Shown: positions 1 to 9,309, numbered from the stretch's first letter. The stretch is DNA of 64,000 nt from Veillonellaceae bacterium (GCA_012798135.1 JAAZNU010000028.1:21675-85674), one strand, 5' to 3'. Notes: generated by a model from the letters alone, not told the origin. Program-made: numbers and translations.

Positions 1-1
1 G

Positions 2-1012
2 ACCGGGATCTACAACCGGGCGTATTTTTATGACAAGGTCCGCGAAGCCGGATCGCAAGCAGGCGTCATCATGGCAGATATGGACGGACTGAAGATCATC
101 AATGATACTTTTGGTCATAAGATCGGCGACCAGGCGTTGGTTGACACGGCGGGGATTCTGGTACGGTGCATTTCGCCGGATTCGATTCCGGCCCGCATCG
201 GCGGCGATGAATTTGCTGTGTATTTGCCGGCGACGACCCGGGAAGCAACTGAAAAAACAATCCAGACACTGCGACAGGAAATCGCCCGATACAATGGCAG
301 TCATGATTTGCCACTGCAGCTGTCCCTGGGTTTTGCCCTCGCCGACGGCAAAGAGCTGTCGCTGGCCGAGCTGATGGCGACGGCCGACAAGTGGATGTAC
401 AGGGAGAAGCTGCGACAGGCCCGGACGCACCGCAGCCAGTTCACGAATACGCTGAAAGAGATGCTGGTGGCCCGGGATTACATCACGGAAGGGCATGTAT
501 CGCGGGTGACGGACATCACCATCGCCCTGGCCAAGGCAGTCGGCTTGCCTTCGGCGCAGCTTCCGGATCTGGAGTTGTTTGCCTATTTTCACGATATCGG
601 CAAAGTGGGGGTTTCCGACCGAATTCTGAACAAATGCGGCCCTCTGACGGAAGTTGAGCGGCATGAGATGCAGCAACATTCGGAGATCGGCCACCGGATC
701 GCTTCGTCGGCGGATGATTTGTCCGGCATCGCGGACTGGATTTTGAAGCATCATGAACGCTGGGATGGCAAGGGGTATCCATGGGGAGTCGCCGGCGAAG
801 ACATTCCAATTCAGTGCCGGATTCTGGCGATTGCGGATGCCTACGACGCCATGACGAGCGACCGTCCGTACCGCAAGGCGATGCTCCACCAGGACGCACT
901 TGCGGAGTTGTTGCGAAATGCCGGAACGCAGTTCGATCCGGCGCTGGTGGAAAAGTTTATTGAGATTCAGGACGCCATCCAGTCGCCAAACGGCAGGATT
1001 TACAGGGCATAA
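2..1012 (+). CDS. GGDEF/HD-GYP c-di-GMP signalling protein, 5' end outside window
   Basis: The frame is already open at base 2 and reads TGIYNRAYF, the usual beginning of a GGDEF domain, so the gene starts upstream of the window and only 336 residues are visible. A diguanylate cyclase domain carries an intact GGDEF motif at about visible residues 67-71; the inhibitory RxxD site that normally precedes it is not recognisable. An HD-GYP phosphodiesterase domain follows, with FHDIGK and HHERWDGKGYPWG both intact. The protein could therefore both make and degrade cyclic di-GMP; which activity dominates cannot be read from sequence. Any N-terminal sensor domain lies outside the window. The gene ends at a terminator shared with convergent htpG. 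Confidence 0.9.
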   Translation, partial: TGIYNRAYFYDKVREAGSQAGVIMADMDGLKIINDTFGHKIGDQALVDTAGILVRCISPDSIPARIGGDEFAVYLPATTREATEKTIQTLRQEIARYNGSHDLPLQLSLGFALADGKELSLAELMATADKWMYREKLRQARTHRSQFTNTLKEMLVARDYITEGHVSRVTDITIALAKAVGLPSAQLPDLELFAYFHDIGKVGVSDRILNKCGPLTEVERHEMQQHSEIGHRIASSADDLSGIADWILKHHERWDGKGYPWGVAGEDIPIQCRILAIADAYDAMTSDRPYRKAMLHQDALAELLRNAGTQFDPALVEKFIEIQDAIQSPNGRIYRA

Positions 1013-1032
1013 AAACGGTTCGGAACATTGAT

Positions 1033-1079
1033 AAAGGCTGTCCAGCCTGGCTTTTTGCCGGTGCGGGACAGCCTTTTGC
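1033..1079 (+). terminator. Rho-independent terminator after GGDEF/HD-GYP gene
   Basis: An 11-bp perfect stem (AAAGGCTGTCC at 1033-1043 with GGACAGCCTTT at 1066-1076) is followed by a short T-rich stretch. It lies between two convergent genes; the A-run on the left arm means it could also stop transcription coming from htpG. Confidence 0.8.
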
Positions 1080-1108
1080 GTTTGTTTATTCGCCGGCAAA
1101 GACGGCGA

Positions 1109-3037
1109 TTATTTTCCCGGGTTGGTCATCAGGCGGGCGACCTTGGCGGCGAACCCGATCGGGTCCTCCGGCGTGAGACCTTCCATCAGCAGGGCCTGGC
1201 CATAGAGCAGTTCGCAATAGTCCTTGAAGTTGTCGGAGTCCGGCGCGGCGTCGTGCAGTTCTTTCAAAACGCCGAACAGCTCATGGTCGGGATTTAATTC
1301 GAGGATGCGGCTGGCCTTGTACATAGGATTGTCCATTTCGGACAGGATCTGTTCCATCGACAGGCTGATGCCTTCATCACCGCTGACCAGGCAGACCGGA
1401 CTGGTTTTCAGGCGCTGGCTGATCTTGACGTCGGTCACCTTGCCTTTCAGTTGCTCCTTCACGGCGGCGATCAAAGACTCGTTTTCCTTGTCGGCGGGCT
1501 CGTCGTCCTTCTTGTCCTTCGGAGAGTCAAGTTCCTGTAGTTTCAAGTCGCCGCGGCTGATGGACTGGAATTTTTTCTCCTTATATTCCCGCAGCGAGTC
1601 GATGGCGAATTCATCGACCCGATCGAACAGGTACAGTACTTCAAGACCTTTTTCCTTCAGAATTTCCATTTGCGGCAGTCGCTCGGCCGAGGAACGGTCT
1701 TTGCCGGTGGCGTAGTAGATGACAGTCTGGCCTGCCGGCATGCGGGCGATATATTCGTCGAGCGTCGTCAGTTCGTCCGCGGAATGGGAAGAGGGGAACA
1801 TCAGCAGGGACTGGAGCTTGTCACGGTTCGCGAAATCGGCATAAACGCCATTCTTGACGGCTTTTCCGTATTCCTGCCAGAACTTTTTGTATTTGTCCCG
1901 GTCTTTCTCCAGCATCTTCTCGAGGGTCTTGAAGATGGTCTTTTCCAGGTTTTTGCCGATTTTTTTCAGCTGACTGCTGTGTTGGAGCAATTCGCGGGAG
2001 ATGTTGAGCGAGAAGTCGGGCGAATCGACCAGACCACGGACGAACCGCAGATATTCCGGCAGCAAATCTCGATAGTTGTCCATAACGAACACGTTTTTCG
2101 AGTATAGACGGATGCCGGTGTCCGTTTCCCGTTGGTAAAAATCAAACGGAGCGTGGGCTGGAATGAACAGCAGCGTGGTGTATTCCACCGCGCCTTCCGC
2201 CTTGGTGTGCATGACTTCCAGCGGGTCGTCCCAGGCATGGAAGACGTCCTTGTAAAACTGGTTGTATTCTTCCGGCTTAATTTCATTCTTGGACTTGACC
2301 CACAGCGGGGTCATGGAGTTCAGGGTGCGGACTTCCTGAGTGTCGGCCTCGCCATCCTTGCCTTTGACGGTAAAGGTCATTTTGATGGGGTAGCGGATGT
2401 AGTCGGAGTATTTCTTGACTAGGCGCTGCAGCGTATACTGGTTGAGAAAGTTTTCCTCCGGGTTTTCGTTGGACCGGAATTCCGGATGTAGTGACAGGAT
2501 CAGGCTGGTGCCGCGTTTTTCGCGATCGCATTCTTCAATGGTGTATGTACCGTCGCCAGTTGACTCCCAGCAGATTCCCTTCGTCTGACCGGGTGCGCGA
2601 GTGATCAGGGTGACTTTATCGGCGACCATGAAGGCGGAATAAAAGCCCACGCCGAATTGGCCGATGAGTTCGCTGTCGGCGGCGCCGCCGGCTTCCTTCA
2701 GTTTTTCGAGAAAGGATTTGGTACCGGATTTGGCGATGGTGCCGATATTTTCCACTACTTCGTCATAGGTCATGCCGATGCCGTTGTCGGTGATGGTCAG
2801 GGTGTTCGCTTTCTCATCGGCAACCAGTGTGATTGCAAAACCAGGGTCACCTTCCAGCAGATCATGGTTGGTCAGGGACTGGACGCGGATTTTGTCGATG
2901 GCGTCCGAAGCGTTGGAGATCAGTTCCCGCAGGAAAATCTCCCTGTTGGTGTAGATGGAGTGGATCATCAGATCGAGCAGTTGCTTGGTTTCGGTCTGAA
3001 ATTCACGGGTTTGTTTGCCAATTGGTTGTTCTGTCAT
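1109..3037 (-). CDS. htpG: Molecular chaperone HtpG (Hsp90)
   Basis: This encodes a 642-residue cytosolic Hsp90 chaperone, the usual bacterial length. The N-terminal GHKL ATPase domain shows ELISNASDAIDK, the DNGIGM motif and GQFGVGFYSAF, which form the nucleotide pocket and lid. The middle domain contains the conserved ISRELLQ segment with the catalytic-loop arginine, and the C-terminal dimerisation domain ends about 15 residues after a short acidic stretch. The ATG start is set by AGGAGGA about eight bases upstream. The gene stands alone between convergent and divergent neighbours. No CIRCE heat-shock operator is visible in the 200-bp upstream gap; a TAAAAT -10-like element is present there but without a convincing -35. 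Confidence 0.97.
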   Translation of the reverse strand: MTEQPIGKQTREFQTETKQLLDLMIHSIYTNREIFLRELISNASDAIDKIRVQSLTNHDLLEGDPGFAITLVADEKANTLTITDNGIGMTYDEVVENIGTIAKSGTKSFLEKLKEAGGAADSELIGQFGVGFYSAFMVADKVTLITRAPGQTKGICWESTGDGTYTIEECDREKRGTSLILSLHPEFRSNENPEENFLNQYTLQRLVKKYSDYIRYPIKMTFTVKGKDGEADTQEVRTLNSMTPLWVKSKNEIKPEEYNQFYKDVFHAWDDPLEVMHTKAEGAVEYTTLLFIPAHAPFDFYQRETDTGIRLYSKNVFVMDNYRDLLPEYLRFVRGLVDSPDFSLNISRELLQHSSQLKKIGKNLEKTIFKTLEKMLEKDRDKYKKFWQEYGKAVKNGVYADFANRDKLQSLLMFPSSHSADELTTLDEYIARMPAGQTVIYYATGKDRSSAERLPQMEILKEKGLEVLYLFDRVDEFAIDSLREYKEKKFQSISRGDLKLQELDSPKDKKDDEPADKENESLIAAVKEQLKGKVTDVKISQRLKTSPVCLVSGDEGISLSMEQILSEMDNPMYKASRILELNPDHELFGVLKELHDAAPDSDNFKDYCELLYGQALLMEGLTPEDPIGFAAKVARLMTNPGK

Positions 3038-3249
3038 GGTTGAGTTCCTCCTGTGTCAGAATGATTTGGTCTATTTATTATTTTACCACAGAAGAACTTT
3101 GCCGGGCACGGGTCAAACTTTGGATTTTTTGGGCGCTTGACTGATTTTAGGCAGGAGTCGGCGAAAGAGTGTGGAACATGAAATAGTGCGAACCCACCAA
3201 GGATGTGGTTGCGGCAGAAATCTGAACGACAGCGAAGGAGGGCAGGATT

Positions 3250-3930
3250 TTGATCAAACTGATTGGCGTAGTCATTGTTATCTCCGGACTGTTGCTTCGC
3301 TTTAATCCTTTGTTGGTGGTCCTGACGGCGGGCTTTGCCACCGGACTGGTGGCGGGAATGTCTCCGTTGGCGATTTTGTCCGCCATTGGCCAGGCGTTCG
3401 TGACGAACCGATACATGTCCCTGCTGGTGCTGGTTTTGCCGGTGATCGGGGTTCTGGAACGGTTTGGCCTGCGGGAAAAGGCGGAGGATATCATTCGCAG
3501 CATGAAGACGTTGACGGCGGGACGGGTGATGTTTGTTTACCAGTTGTTCCGTCAGGTCACGGTGGGATTGGGTCTGCAGTTGGGCGGACACCCCAGCTTC
3601 ATTCGGCCGATCATTGCGCCGATGACCGAGGCCGCGGCGGCTCGGGAAGGCGTGAGCAGCGCAGGCTGGTTGGACCGGATCCGGGGAATGTCGGCTTCGG
3701 CGGAGAATTACGGCAACTTTTTTGGCCAATTGCTATTTCCGGCGGCGGGTGGATTGTTGTTGATCAAAGGGGTCATGGAGAACGCCGGCTACAAAGTTGA
3801 TTTGCTGGTGATGTCACAGTATGCAATTCCTTCGGCGATTGCGGCTTCGGCTATTGCCTTGGCGCGATTCTTGCTGTTGGACCGGGCGATCCGGTCTGCC
3901 GGAAAAAACAAGGGAGGCGATCAGGGGTGA
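3250..3930 (+). CDS. DUF969 family protein, predicted 5-oxoproline transporter subunit
   Basis: A 226-residue protein of several hydrophobic segments matching the DUF969 family: an N-terminal membrane segment rich in L and V, then a conserved GLQLGGHPSFIRPIIAPM stretch. The TTG start is supported by AAGGAGG seven bases upstream. It overlaps the following DUF979 gene by four bases (GTGA) and is followed by pcp. DUF969 and DUF979 genes co-occur with 5-oxoproline metabolism genes and are predicted to form a two-part 5-oxoproline (pyroglutamate) transporter; the adjacent pyroglutamyl peptidase supports this. Transport has to be treated as predicted rather than shown. Confidence 0.85.
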   Translation: MIKLIGVVIVISGLLLRFNPLLVVLTAGFATGLVAGMSPLAILSAIGQAFVTNRYMSLLVLVLPVIGVLERFGLREKAEDIIRSMKTLTAGRVMFVYQLFRQVTVGLGLQLGGHPSFIRPIIAPMTEAAAAREGVSSAGWLDRIRGMSASAENYGNFFGQLLFPAAGGLLLIKGVMENAGYKVDLLVMSQYAIPSAIAASAIALARFLLLDRAIRSAGKNKGGDQG

Positions 3931-4853
3931 ATGTTACGCTGGATCAAATCTATGCGGTGACAGGCATATTCCTGCTGATTTTTACCGTCCTGACGCTGAC
4001 CGATAAAAAACAGTCCGGCAAATGGGGGACTGCGGCCTTTTGGGGGCTTTATGGCATATCCTTCATCTGGGGGAAAGAAATTCCACCGGCCGTGGTTGGC
4101 GGAATGGTAGTGGTTATGGCGCTGATTGCCGGGGCCAAATGGATGGGAACGGGGGACTATCTGAGCGCAACTGTCGAATTTCGACGAAAAATGGCTCACA
4201 AGTATGGCATGTGGCTGTTTGGGCCGGCTCTCGCGGTACCTTTGGTGACTTTTCTGGTCGCCTGGTTGGCGCCGAAACTAGGCGCCCTGATCGGACTGGG
4301 CATTGGCTCCGTTGTCGGCCTGGTGCTGGCGTTCCTGTTGACGCGCGTCATGCCGGTACAGGCCTTTCAAGAGGGACGACGAATGCTAGATGCGGTCGGC
4401 TGGGCCATCATTCTCTCACAGTTTTTGGCGGCGCTGGGCTTTCTGTTTGACAAGGCCGGAGTGGGCAAGGTCGTAGCCGAGATGGTGTCGGCTGTCGTGC
4501 CGGTGGATGTGCGTCTGGCCACGGTTATCGCCTATTGCGTCGGCATGGCCTTGTTTACGATGGTCATGGGCAATGCGTTTGCGGCTTTTGCCGTTATTAC
4601 GACCGGCATTGGCATTCCGCTGGTGGTCAAGCTGCACGGGGCGGATCCCGCCATTGCCGGCGTCATCGCCATGCTGTCCGGCTATTGCGGCACGTTGATG
4701 ACGCCAATGGCAGCTAACTTTAACGTGGTTCCGGCGGCATTGCTGGAGATGTCGGACAAGAACGGGGTCATCCGGGCCCAGGTGATGACAGCGGTTCCCT
4801 TGCTGATCGTCAATATCTGTTTGATGTACTTTTTGGCGTTTCCGGGGAAATAA
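3927..4853 (+). CDS. DUF979 family protein, predicted 5-oxoproline transporter subunit
   Basis: A 308-residue multi-spanning membrane protein of the DUF979 family, with about eight to nine hydrophobic segments. Family-typical features include GNAFAAFAVITTGIGIP and SGYCGTLMTPMAANFN, which carry small and polar residues within membrane segments as in secondary transporters. Translation starts at GTG inside the stop of the DUF969 gene (GTGA overlap), implying coupled synthesis of a two-subunit carrier. With pcp twenty bases downstream, the likely substrate is pyroglutamate released from peptides or formed from glutamine. The direction of transport cannot be read from the sequence. Confidence 0.85.
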   Translation: MNVTLDQIYAVTGIFLLIFTVLTLTDKKQSGKWGTAAFWGLYGISFIWGKEIPPAVVGGMVVVMALIAGAKWMGTGDYLSATVEFRRKMAHKYGMWLFGPALAVPLVTFLVAWLAPKLGALIGLGIGSVVGLVLAFLLTRVMPVQAFQEGRRMLDAVGWAIILSQFLAALGFLFDKAGVGKVVAEMVSAVVPVDVRLATVIAYCVGMALFTMVMGNAFAAFAVITTGIGIPLVVKLHGADPAIAGVIAMLSGYCGTLMTPMAANFNVVPAALLEMSDKNGVIRAQVMTAVPLLIVNICLMYFLAFPGK

Positions 4854-4874
4854 GGTTTGAAGGGGAGATGAAGC

Positions 4875-5522
4875 GTGCGAAATATTTTGGTGGCCGGTTT
4901 TGGACCGTTCGGCGGCGAGCCGGTGAATCCGGCGTTGGAAGCGATCAGGCTGCTGGATGGACGAATTGTGGAAGGATGCAGTATCGCGACGAGGGAGCTG
5001 CCGGTGACCCGTTTCGAGGCAATCCGCGCGATCGAGAACTTCATTGCGGAAACCGATCCGGTGTTGATATTGGCCGTGGGTCAGGCCGGCGGCCGGCTCG
5101 AGATTACGCCGGAGCGGGTGGCGATCAATGTGGACGATTTCCGTATTCCCGACAACGGCGGCTTCCAGCCGGTTGACGAACCGATCGTGGCGGGGGCGCC
5201 GGTCGCATACTGGAGTACGTTGCCGATCAAGGCGATGGTCATGGCGATGCGGGGGTCCGGAATTCCCGCCTCAGTCTCGAATTCGGCCGGCACGTTCGTA
5301 TGCAATCATCTTTTCTACGGCCTGATGCACCATCTTGCGAAGAGTGGCGATAAGATCAGAGGCGGATTCGTCCATATTCCGTATCTGCCGGAGCAAGCGG
5401 CCCGGCTGGGCGGACAACCGAGCATGGCCGTGGAGACGATCGTGAAAGGGCTGGAAGTGGCATTGAACGCCGCTATGGCCCATGAAACCGATATTGCGGC
5501 CGGGGACGGCAAGACGCATTGA
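4875..5522 (+). CDS. pcp: Pyroglutamyl-peptidase I
   Basis: A 215-residue cytosolic cysteine peptidase of family C15 that removes N-terminal pyroglutamate from peptides. The catalytic triad is complete at the canonical positions: Glu80 (in ITPERVAIN), Cys143 (in SAGTFVCNHL) and His167 (in FVHIPY). The GTG start has AGGGGAGATG just upstream. It is the third gene of an operon with the DUF969/DUF979 transporter genes and precedes a secreted S9 peptidase, so the four genes together look like a route for using peptides and free pyroglutamate. Confidence 0.96.
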   Translation: MRNILVAGFGPFGGEPVNPALEAIRLLDGRIVEGCSIATRELPVTRFEAIRAIENFIAETDPVLILAVGQAGGRLEITPERVAINVDDFRIPDNGGFQPVDEPIVAGAPVAYWSTLPIKAMVMAMRGSGIPASVSNSAGTFVCNHLFYGLMHHLAKSGDKIRGGFVHIPYLPEQAARLGGQPSMAVETIVKGLEVALNAAMAHETDIAAGDGKTH

Positions 5523-5565
5523 CTGGCGGCCGCCAATGGCCGATAACTTAATGGAGGAACTGAAA

Positions 5566-7452
5566 ATGAACTGGCGAAGGTGGGTTTTCATTTTGGTAAT
5601 GAGCATTTCGATGGGCGGACTGGCGACCGGCGAGGCGGCGCCGCAGATTCCGCTACGGGATTTTTTCCGAAATCCGGAACTGTCGTCGTTGGAACTGTCG
5701 CCTGACGGCAAACAGGTGGCATTCTTGGCACCGGTGGAACGGCGACTGAATCTGTTCGTGCAGGACGTGAACGGGGAAAAACCCCGGCAGGTGACGGATA
5801 TCCGGGACCGCGACATCGGCGGGTACTTCTGGAAGAACGCCAATACCCTGATCTATCTGAAAGATGACGGCGGCGACGAAAACTACCACCTGTACGCGGT
5901 GGACATCATTTCAGGGCAGACCCGCGACCTGACGCCGTTTCCCGGAGTACGGGCCGGCATTGTCGACGATCTGGAGGATATTGAGGACGAAGTCCTGATC
6001 GACATGAACCAGCGGCGGCTGGATGTATTCGACGTATACCGGCTGAATGTGAAGACGGGCGCAATGACCCTGGTGGCGGAAAATCCCGGCAACTACATCG
6101 GCTATTTGACGGATCACGCGGGCAAGGTCCGGGTGGCGCTGGCCAAGGACGCTGAGCAAAACCAGAATATTCTCCTGTACCGGGACACCGAACAGCAGGA
6201 GTTTCGGCCGATTATCACGACCGGCTTCAAGGATCAGGTGTCGCCGTACTTCTTTTCGGCGGACAACCGGCATCTGTATGCAACATCGAATATCGGCCGG
6301 GACCGCAAAGCGCTGGTGCTGATCGATCCGGCGACCGGCAAGGAAATCCAGACACTGTTTGCCCATCCCGAAGTGGATGTGGGCGGCGCCGGCTGGTCGC
6401 GCCTGCGCAAGGTCCTGACCAGCGTCGGCTATACAACGGACAAGAGCCATCGACATTTTTTCGATGACAAGATCCGCAAGATTTACGTCACGCTGGAAAA
6501 ACTGCTGCCCGGCTACGAAGTGGCGCTGACATCCATCGACAAGGCGGAGGAACAGTTTGTCGTCCGTACCTACAGCGATAAGTCTCGCGGCGCTTATTAC
6601 CTGTTCAATGTAAAAACCGGCGCGCTGAAGAAATGGCGGGATTTATCGCCATGGCTGAACGAACAGGACATGGCGGACATGCGGCCGATTTCCTTCAAGA
6701 GCCGTGACGGGCTGACGATCCACGGCTATTTGACCTTGCCGAAGGGGAAAGAAGCCAGAAATCTGCCGGTCGTCGTGAACCCGCACGGCGGGCCGTGGGT
6801 CCGGGACACCTGGGGTTTCAACTCGGAAGTCCAGCTGCTGGCCAACCGGGGCTTTGCCGTTCTTCAGATGAACTACCGTGGGTCGACCGGTTACGGCCGG
6901 GCCTTCTGGGAAGCCGGCTTCAAGCAGTGGGGCCGGAAAATGCAGGATGATATTACCGACGGCGTGGAATGGCTGATAAAACAGGGGATTGCCGACCCGA
7001 AACGGGTAGCGATTTATGGCGGCAGTTACGGCGGATATGCGGTGCTGGCCGGACTGGCCTTCACGCCCGAGGTTTACGCCTGCGGCATCGATTACGTCGG
7101 TGTGTCCAACATCTTCACCTTGATGAAGACGATTCCGCCATATTGGAAACCGCTGATGGCGGAGTTTTATGAGAAAGTGGGCCATCCGGAGAAGGACGAG
7201 GAACTGCTGCGGTCCGTGTCGCCGGTGTTCCATGCGGACAAGATCAAGGCGCCGCTGTTCATTGCCCAGGGGGCGCGCGATCCCCGCGTGAACAAGGCCG
7301 AATCCGACCAGATGGTGGCGGCGTTGGCGGCGCGCGGCGTCAAGGTGGAGTACATGGTGAAGGACAACGAGGGACACGGTTTCCGCAACGAGGAGAACCG
7401 GTTCGAATTCTACGAAGCGATGGAGAAGTTCTTGCAGGGATGCCTGCGATAG
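5566..7452 (+). CDS. Secreted S9 family peptidase (prolyl oligopeptidase / acylaminoacyl peptidase type)
   Basis: The start at ATG 5566 is chosen because GGAGGA lies seven bases upstream and the product then begins with a signal peptide (MNWRRWVFILVMSISMGGL... cleaved after about residue 25); the upstream in-frame start at 5482 lacks these. The 628-residue product has an N-terminal beta-propeller-like half (SPDGKQVAFLAP repeats) and a C-terminal alpha/beta hydrolase domain with Ser487 in GGSYGGY, Asp572 in GARDPRV and His604 in EGHGF. It should cleave short peptides outside the cytoplasm. It probably belongs to the pyroglutamate-salvage operon, 43 bases after pcp. The precise specificity within S9 is not clear. 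Confidence 0.92.
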   Translation: MNWRRWVFILVMSISMGGLATGEAAPQIPLRDFFRNPELSSLELSPDGKQVAFLAPVERRLNLFVQDVNGEKPRQVTDIRDRDIGGYFWKNANTLIYLKDDGGDENYHLYAVDIISGQTRDLTPFPGVRAGIVDDLEDIEDEVLIDMNQRRLDVFDVYRLNVKTGAMTLVAENPGNYIGYLTDHAGKVRVALAKDAEQNQNILLYRDTEQQEFRPIITTGFKDQVSPYFFSADNRHLYATSNIGRDRKALVLIDPATGKEIQTLFAHPEVDVGGAGWSRLRKVLTSVGYTTDKSHRHFFDDKIRKIYVTLEKLLPGYEVALTSIDKAEEQFVVRTYSDKSRGAYYLFNVKTGALKKWRDLSPWLNEQDMADMRPISFKSRDGLTIHGYLTLPKGKEARNLPVVVNPHGGPWVRDTWGFNSEVQLLANRGFAVLQMNYRGSTGYGRAFWEAGFKQWGRKMQDDITDGVEWLIKQGIADPKRVAIYGGSYGGYAVLAGLAFTPEVYACGIDYVGVSNIFTLMKTIPPYWKPLMAEFYEKVGHPEKDEELLRSVSPVFHADKIKAPLFIAQGARDPRVNKAESDQMVAALAARGVKVEYMVKDNEGHGFRNEENRFEFYEAMEKFLQGCLR

Positions 7453-7515
7453 GGCTGGTAAAACCAAAATGTGCTACAATGAGAGCTGATTTATTGTAAC
7501 AGCAGGGGGAAACGA

Positions 7516-8613
7516 ATGCAGAGGCTGGCAATGGAAAGTGTGCGGCCGGAGATGATTTCTGCCGTCGATATTTTCGACCCCGGCGGAAGGAGTATGATCC
7601 GGGCCGGGGGCGCATTGCAGGAAAATCATATTGAAATGCTCCAAAGCTTGGGATTTGGATCGGTTTATGTGAATTTGCCCTATCTGGGGCAGACCCGTCC
7701 GCCGGACAATTTGGTGCGCCCTGATTTCCGGACGGAAGCGATGAAAATTATCCGCTGCGTTTATGATGAATTTCGCGTAAAAAAAGAAGTGGACGTCAAT
7801 CCCTTGCGGGATTTGGCGTCCAAACTGGTGAACGAAGTCATCATCAACCGGAATCAATTGTTCCAACTGGTGGACCTGCGAACCCCGGAAACCTACCTGC
7901 CGGCGCATGTGCTCAACGTGGCGGTTTTATCCGTGCTGACAGCCCTGAAAATGGAGTATTCACCGGTCAAACTGCATGAACTGGCGCTTGGCGCGTTGGT
8001 CATGGATATCGGCGAGATGTTGCTGCCACCGGCGATTCTGCGTAAAAAAGGGAAACTGGAACCGGAGGAAATGCTGGAAGTCAAAAAACATCCGGAAGCC
8101 GGCTTCGAGGGACTGCGTAAAAAAATGCGGGGTTTGCCGACGCCGTCTCTGCATGTGGCCTATCAACATCACGAAAGCTTCGACGGCAAAGGCTATCCGA
8201 GGGGAGTCGCCGGCTCGGAAATTCATGAATTCGCGCGTATCGCCAGTGTGGTGGACATGTTTGACGCATTGCTGTCCGATCGGCCGTTCCGGCACTATTA
8301 TTTGCCGCATGAAGCCGCGAGCATCCTGCATGCGTTGGCCGGCCGCCTGCTTGATCCGGAAGTCGTAACGCGGTTTGCGTTTTGCGTGGCGCTTTATCCG
8401 CAGGGCAGTTTGGTGCAACTGGATACACAGGAAATTTGTGAAGTGGAGTCGGTCGGCGCGAAGCAGCCCGATCGGCCGCGTCTGCAACTTTTGACGGATG
8501 CCTGGGGCAACCGGCGCAAGGACAGGGAAAGCATCGAACTGGAAAAGATGCCGAGCCGATATATTGTCAAAGTCCTGAAAGACCAGGAAATCATGAATTG
8601 GTTGCTATCTTGA
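7516..8613 (+). CDS. HD-GYP-like protein with degenerate metal site
   Basis: A 365-residue protein with an N-terminal ~120-residue region resembling the domain that precedes many HD-GYP proteins, then an HD-GYP fold: AHVLNV, HPEAGF, HHESFDGKGYP and VVDMFDALLSDRPFR are all recognisable. The defining HD pair is changed: the segment reads LVMDIGEMLLP where active members read LLHDIGK, so a metal-binding His is Met and the following Lys is Glu. It is probably a c-di-GMP-binding or protein-interaction module rather than an active phosphodiesterase. The ATG has GGGGG at 7504-7508. A TACAAT -10-like box at 7475-7480 lies upstream. Confidence 0.85.
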   Translation: MQRLAMESVRPEMISAVDIFDPGGRSMIRAGGALQENHIEMLQSLGFGSVYVNLPYLGQTRPPDNLVRPDFRTEAMKIIRCVYDEFRVKKEVDVNPLRDLASKLVNEVIINRNQLFQLVDLRTPETYLPAHVLNVAVLSVLTALKMEYSPVKLHELALGALVMDIGEMLLPPAILRKKGKLEPEEMLEVKKHPEAGFEGLRKKMRGLPTPSLHVAYQHHESFDGKGYPRGVAGSEIHEFARIASVVDMFDALLSDRPFRHYYLPHEAASILHALAGRLLDPEVVTRFAFCVALYPQGSLVQLDTQEICEVESVGAKQPDRPRLQLLTDAWGNRRKDRESIELEKMPSRYIVKVLKDQEIMNWLLS

Positions 8614-8647
8614 GCATTTTTGGCGCACTGCCAATGGGGGATGAACG

Positions 8648-9166
8648 GTGGAGTCCAAAGAGCGGCGCGAGCTGTTGATGGAAAAACTGAAAGCCAACGC
8701 AACGCCGGTCACCGGCGCTGCGTTGGCGCAAGCATTCGGAGTCAGTCGGCAGGTCGTGGTGGGAGACATTGCAATTCTTCGGGCGGCCGGTGTGGATATC
8801 CTTGCCACTCCCCAAGGGTATCTGATTCCGTCGCAATTGTTGAAAACCCAGACCCGGACGGCGACGGTCGCGTGCCAACACGGGTGGGACAAGTTGGCGG
8901 AAGAACTGTATGTGATTGTCGACAATGGCGGAAAGATTCGGGATGTAATTGTCGAGCATCCGGTTTATGGCGAACTGCGGGGGACGTTGATGCTGTGTTC
9001 ACGCCGTGAAATCGAGGAGTTCATGGATAAACTGCAGAATAGCGGCGCAGCTCCCCTGTCTGCAGTCACCGGCGGTGTGCATCTGCATACGATCGAGGTG
9101 CCGTCACTGGCGGTTTTGCAGCGGATCGAAGCTGAACTCGACAACCGGGGGATTCTGTTTAAATAA
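8648..9166 (+). CDS. niaR: NiaR-type transcriptional repressor of NAD biosynthesis (HTH + 3H domain)
   Basis: A 172-residue regulator: an N-terminal winged-helix HTH (TGAALAQAFGVSRQVVVGDI) followed by a 3H domain with the family's conserved histidines (CQHGWDKL, EHPVYGEL, GGVHLHTIE), which bind metal and nicotinate in NiaR/YrxA proteins. These repress de novo NAD synthesis when niacin is plentiful. The GTG start has a weak GGGGGATG site. The gene lies directly before nadA-nadC, which have their own promoter with an inverted repeat at the expected operator position, so local regulation of those genes is very likely. Confidence 0.92.
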   Translation: MESKERRELLMEKLKANATPVTGAALAQAFGVSRQVVVGDIAILRAAGVDILATPQGYLIPSQLLKTQTRTATVACQHGWDKLAEELYVIVDNGGKIRDVIVEHPVYGELRGTLMLCSRREIEEFMDKLQNSGAAPLSAVTGGVHLHTIEVPSLAVLQRIEAELDNRGILFK

Positions 9167-9193
9167 GGCGCGGCGCGGTTCTACCGATACGGC

Positions 9194-9222
9194 TTGCCAA
9201 AAGGATGCGGCGGCCGTATAAT
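9194..9222 (+). promoter_or_regulatory. Sigma-A type promoter of nadA-nadC
   Basis: TTGCCA at 9194-9199 and TATAAT at 9217-9222 are separated by exactly 17 bp. Transcription should begin near 9229, about 80 bases before nadA. Confidence 0.8.
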
Positions 9223-9231
9223 ATTTTTATC

Positions 9232-9261
9232 ATTTGTGACAAGACACATGTAATGACAAAT
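9232..9261 (+). promoter_or_regulatory. Candidate NiaR operator
   Basis: An inverted repeat, ATTTGT at 9232-9237 and ACAAAT at 9256-9261, encloses TGTGaCAAgACACA-like half-sites (9236-9249). It covers the predicted transcription start of nadA-nadC, where a repressor would block initiation. That NiaR binds here is inference from position and from the adjacent niaR gene. Confidence 0.6.
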
Positions 9262-9309
9262 AAAATACAAGGTGGCACAGTGTATTTCATGGAAAAAGGA
9301 GCATGACTG

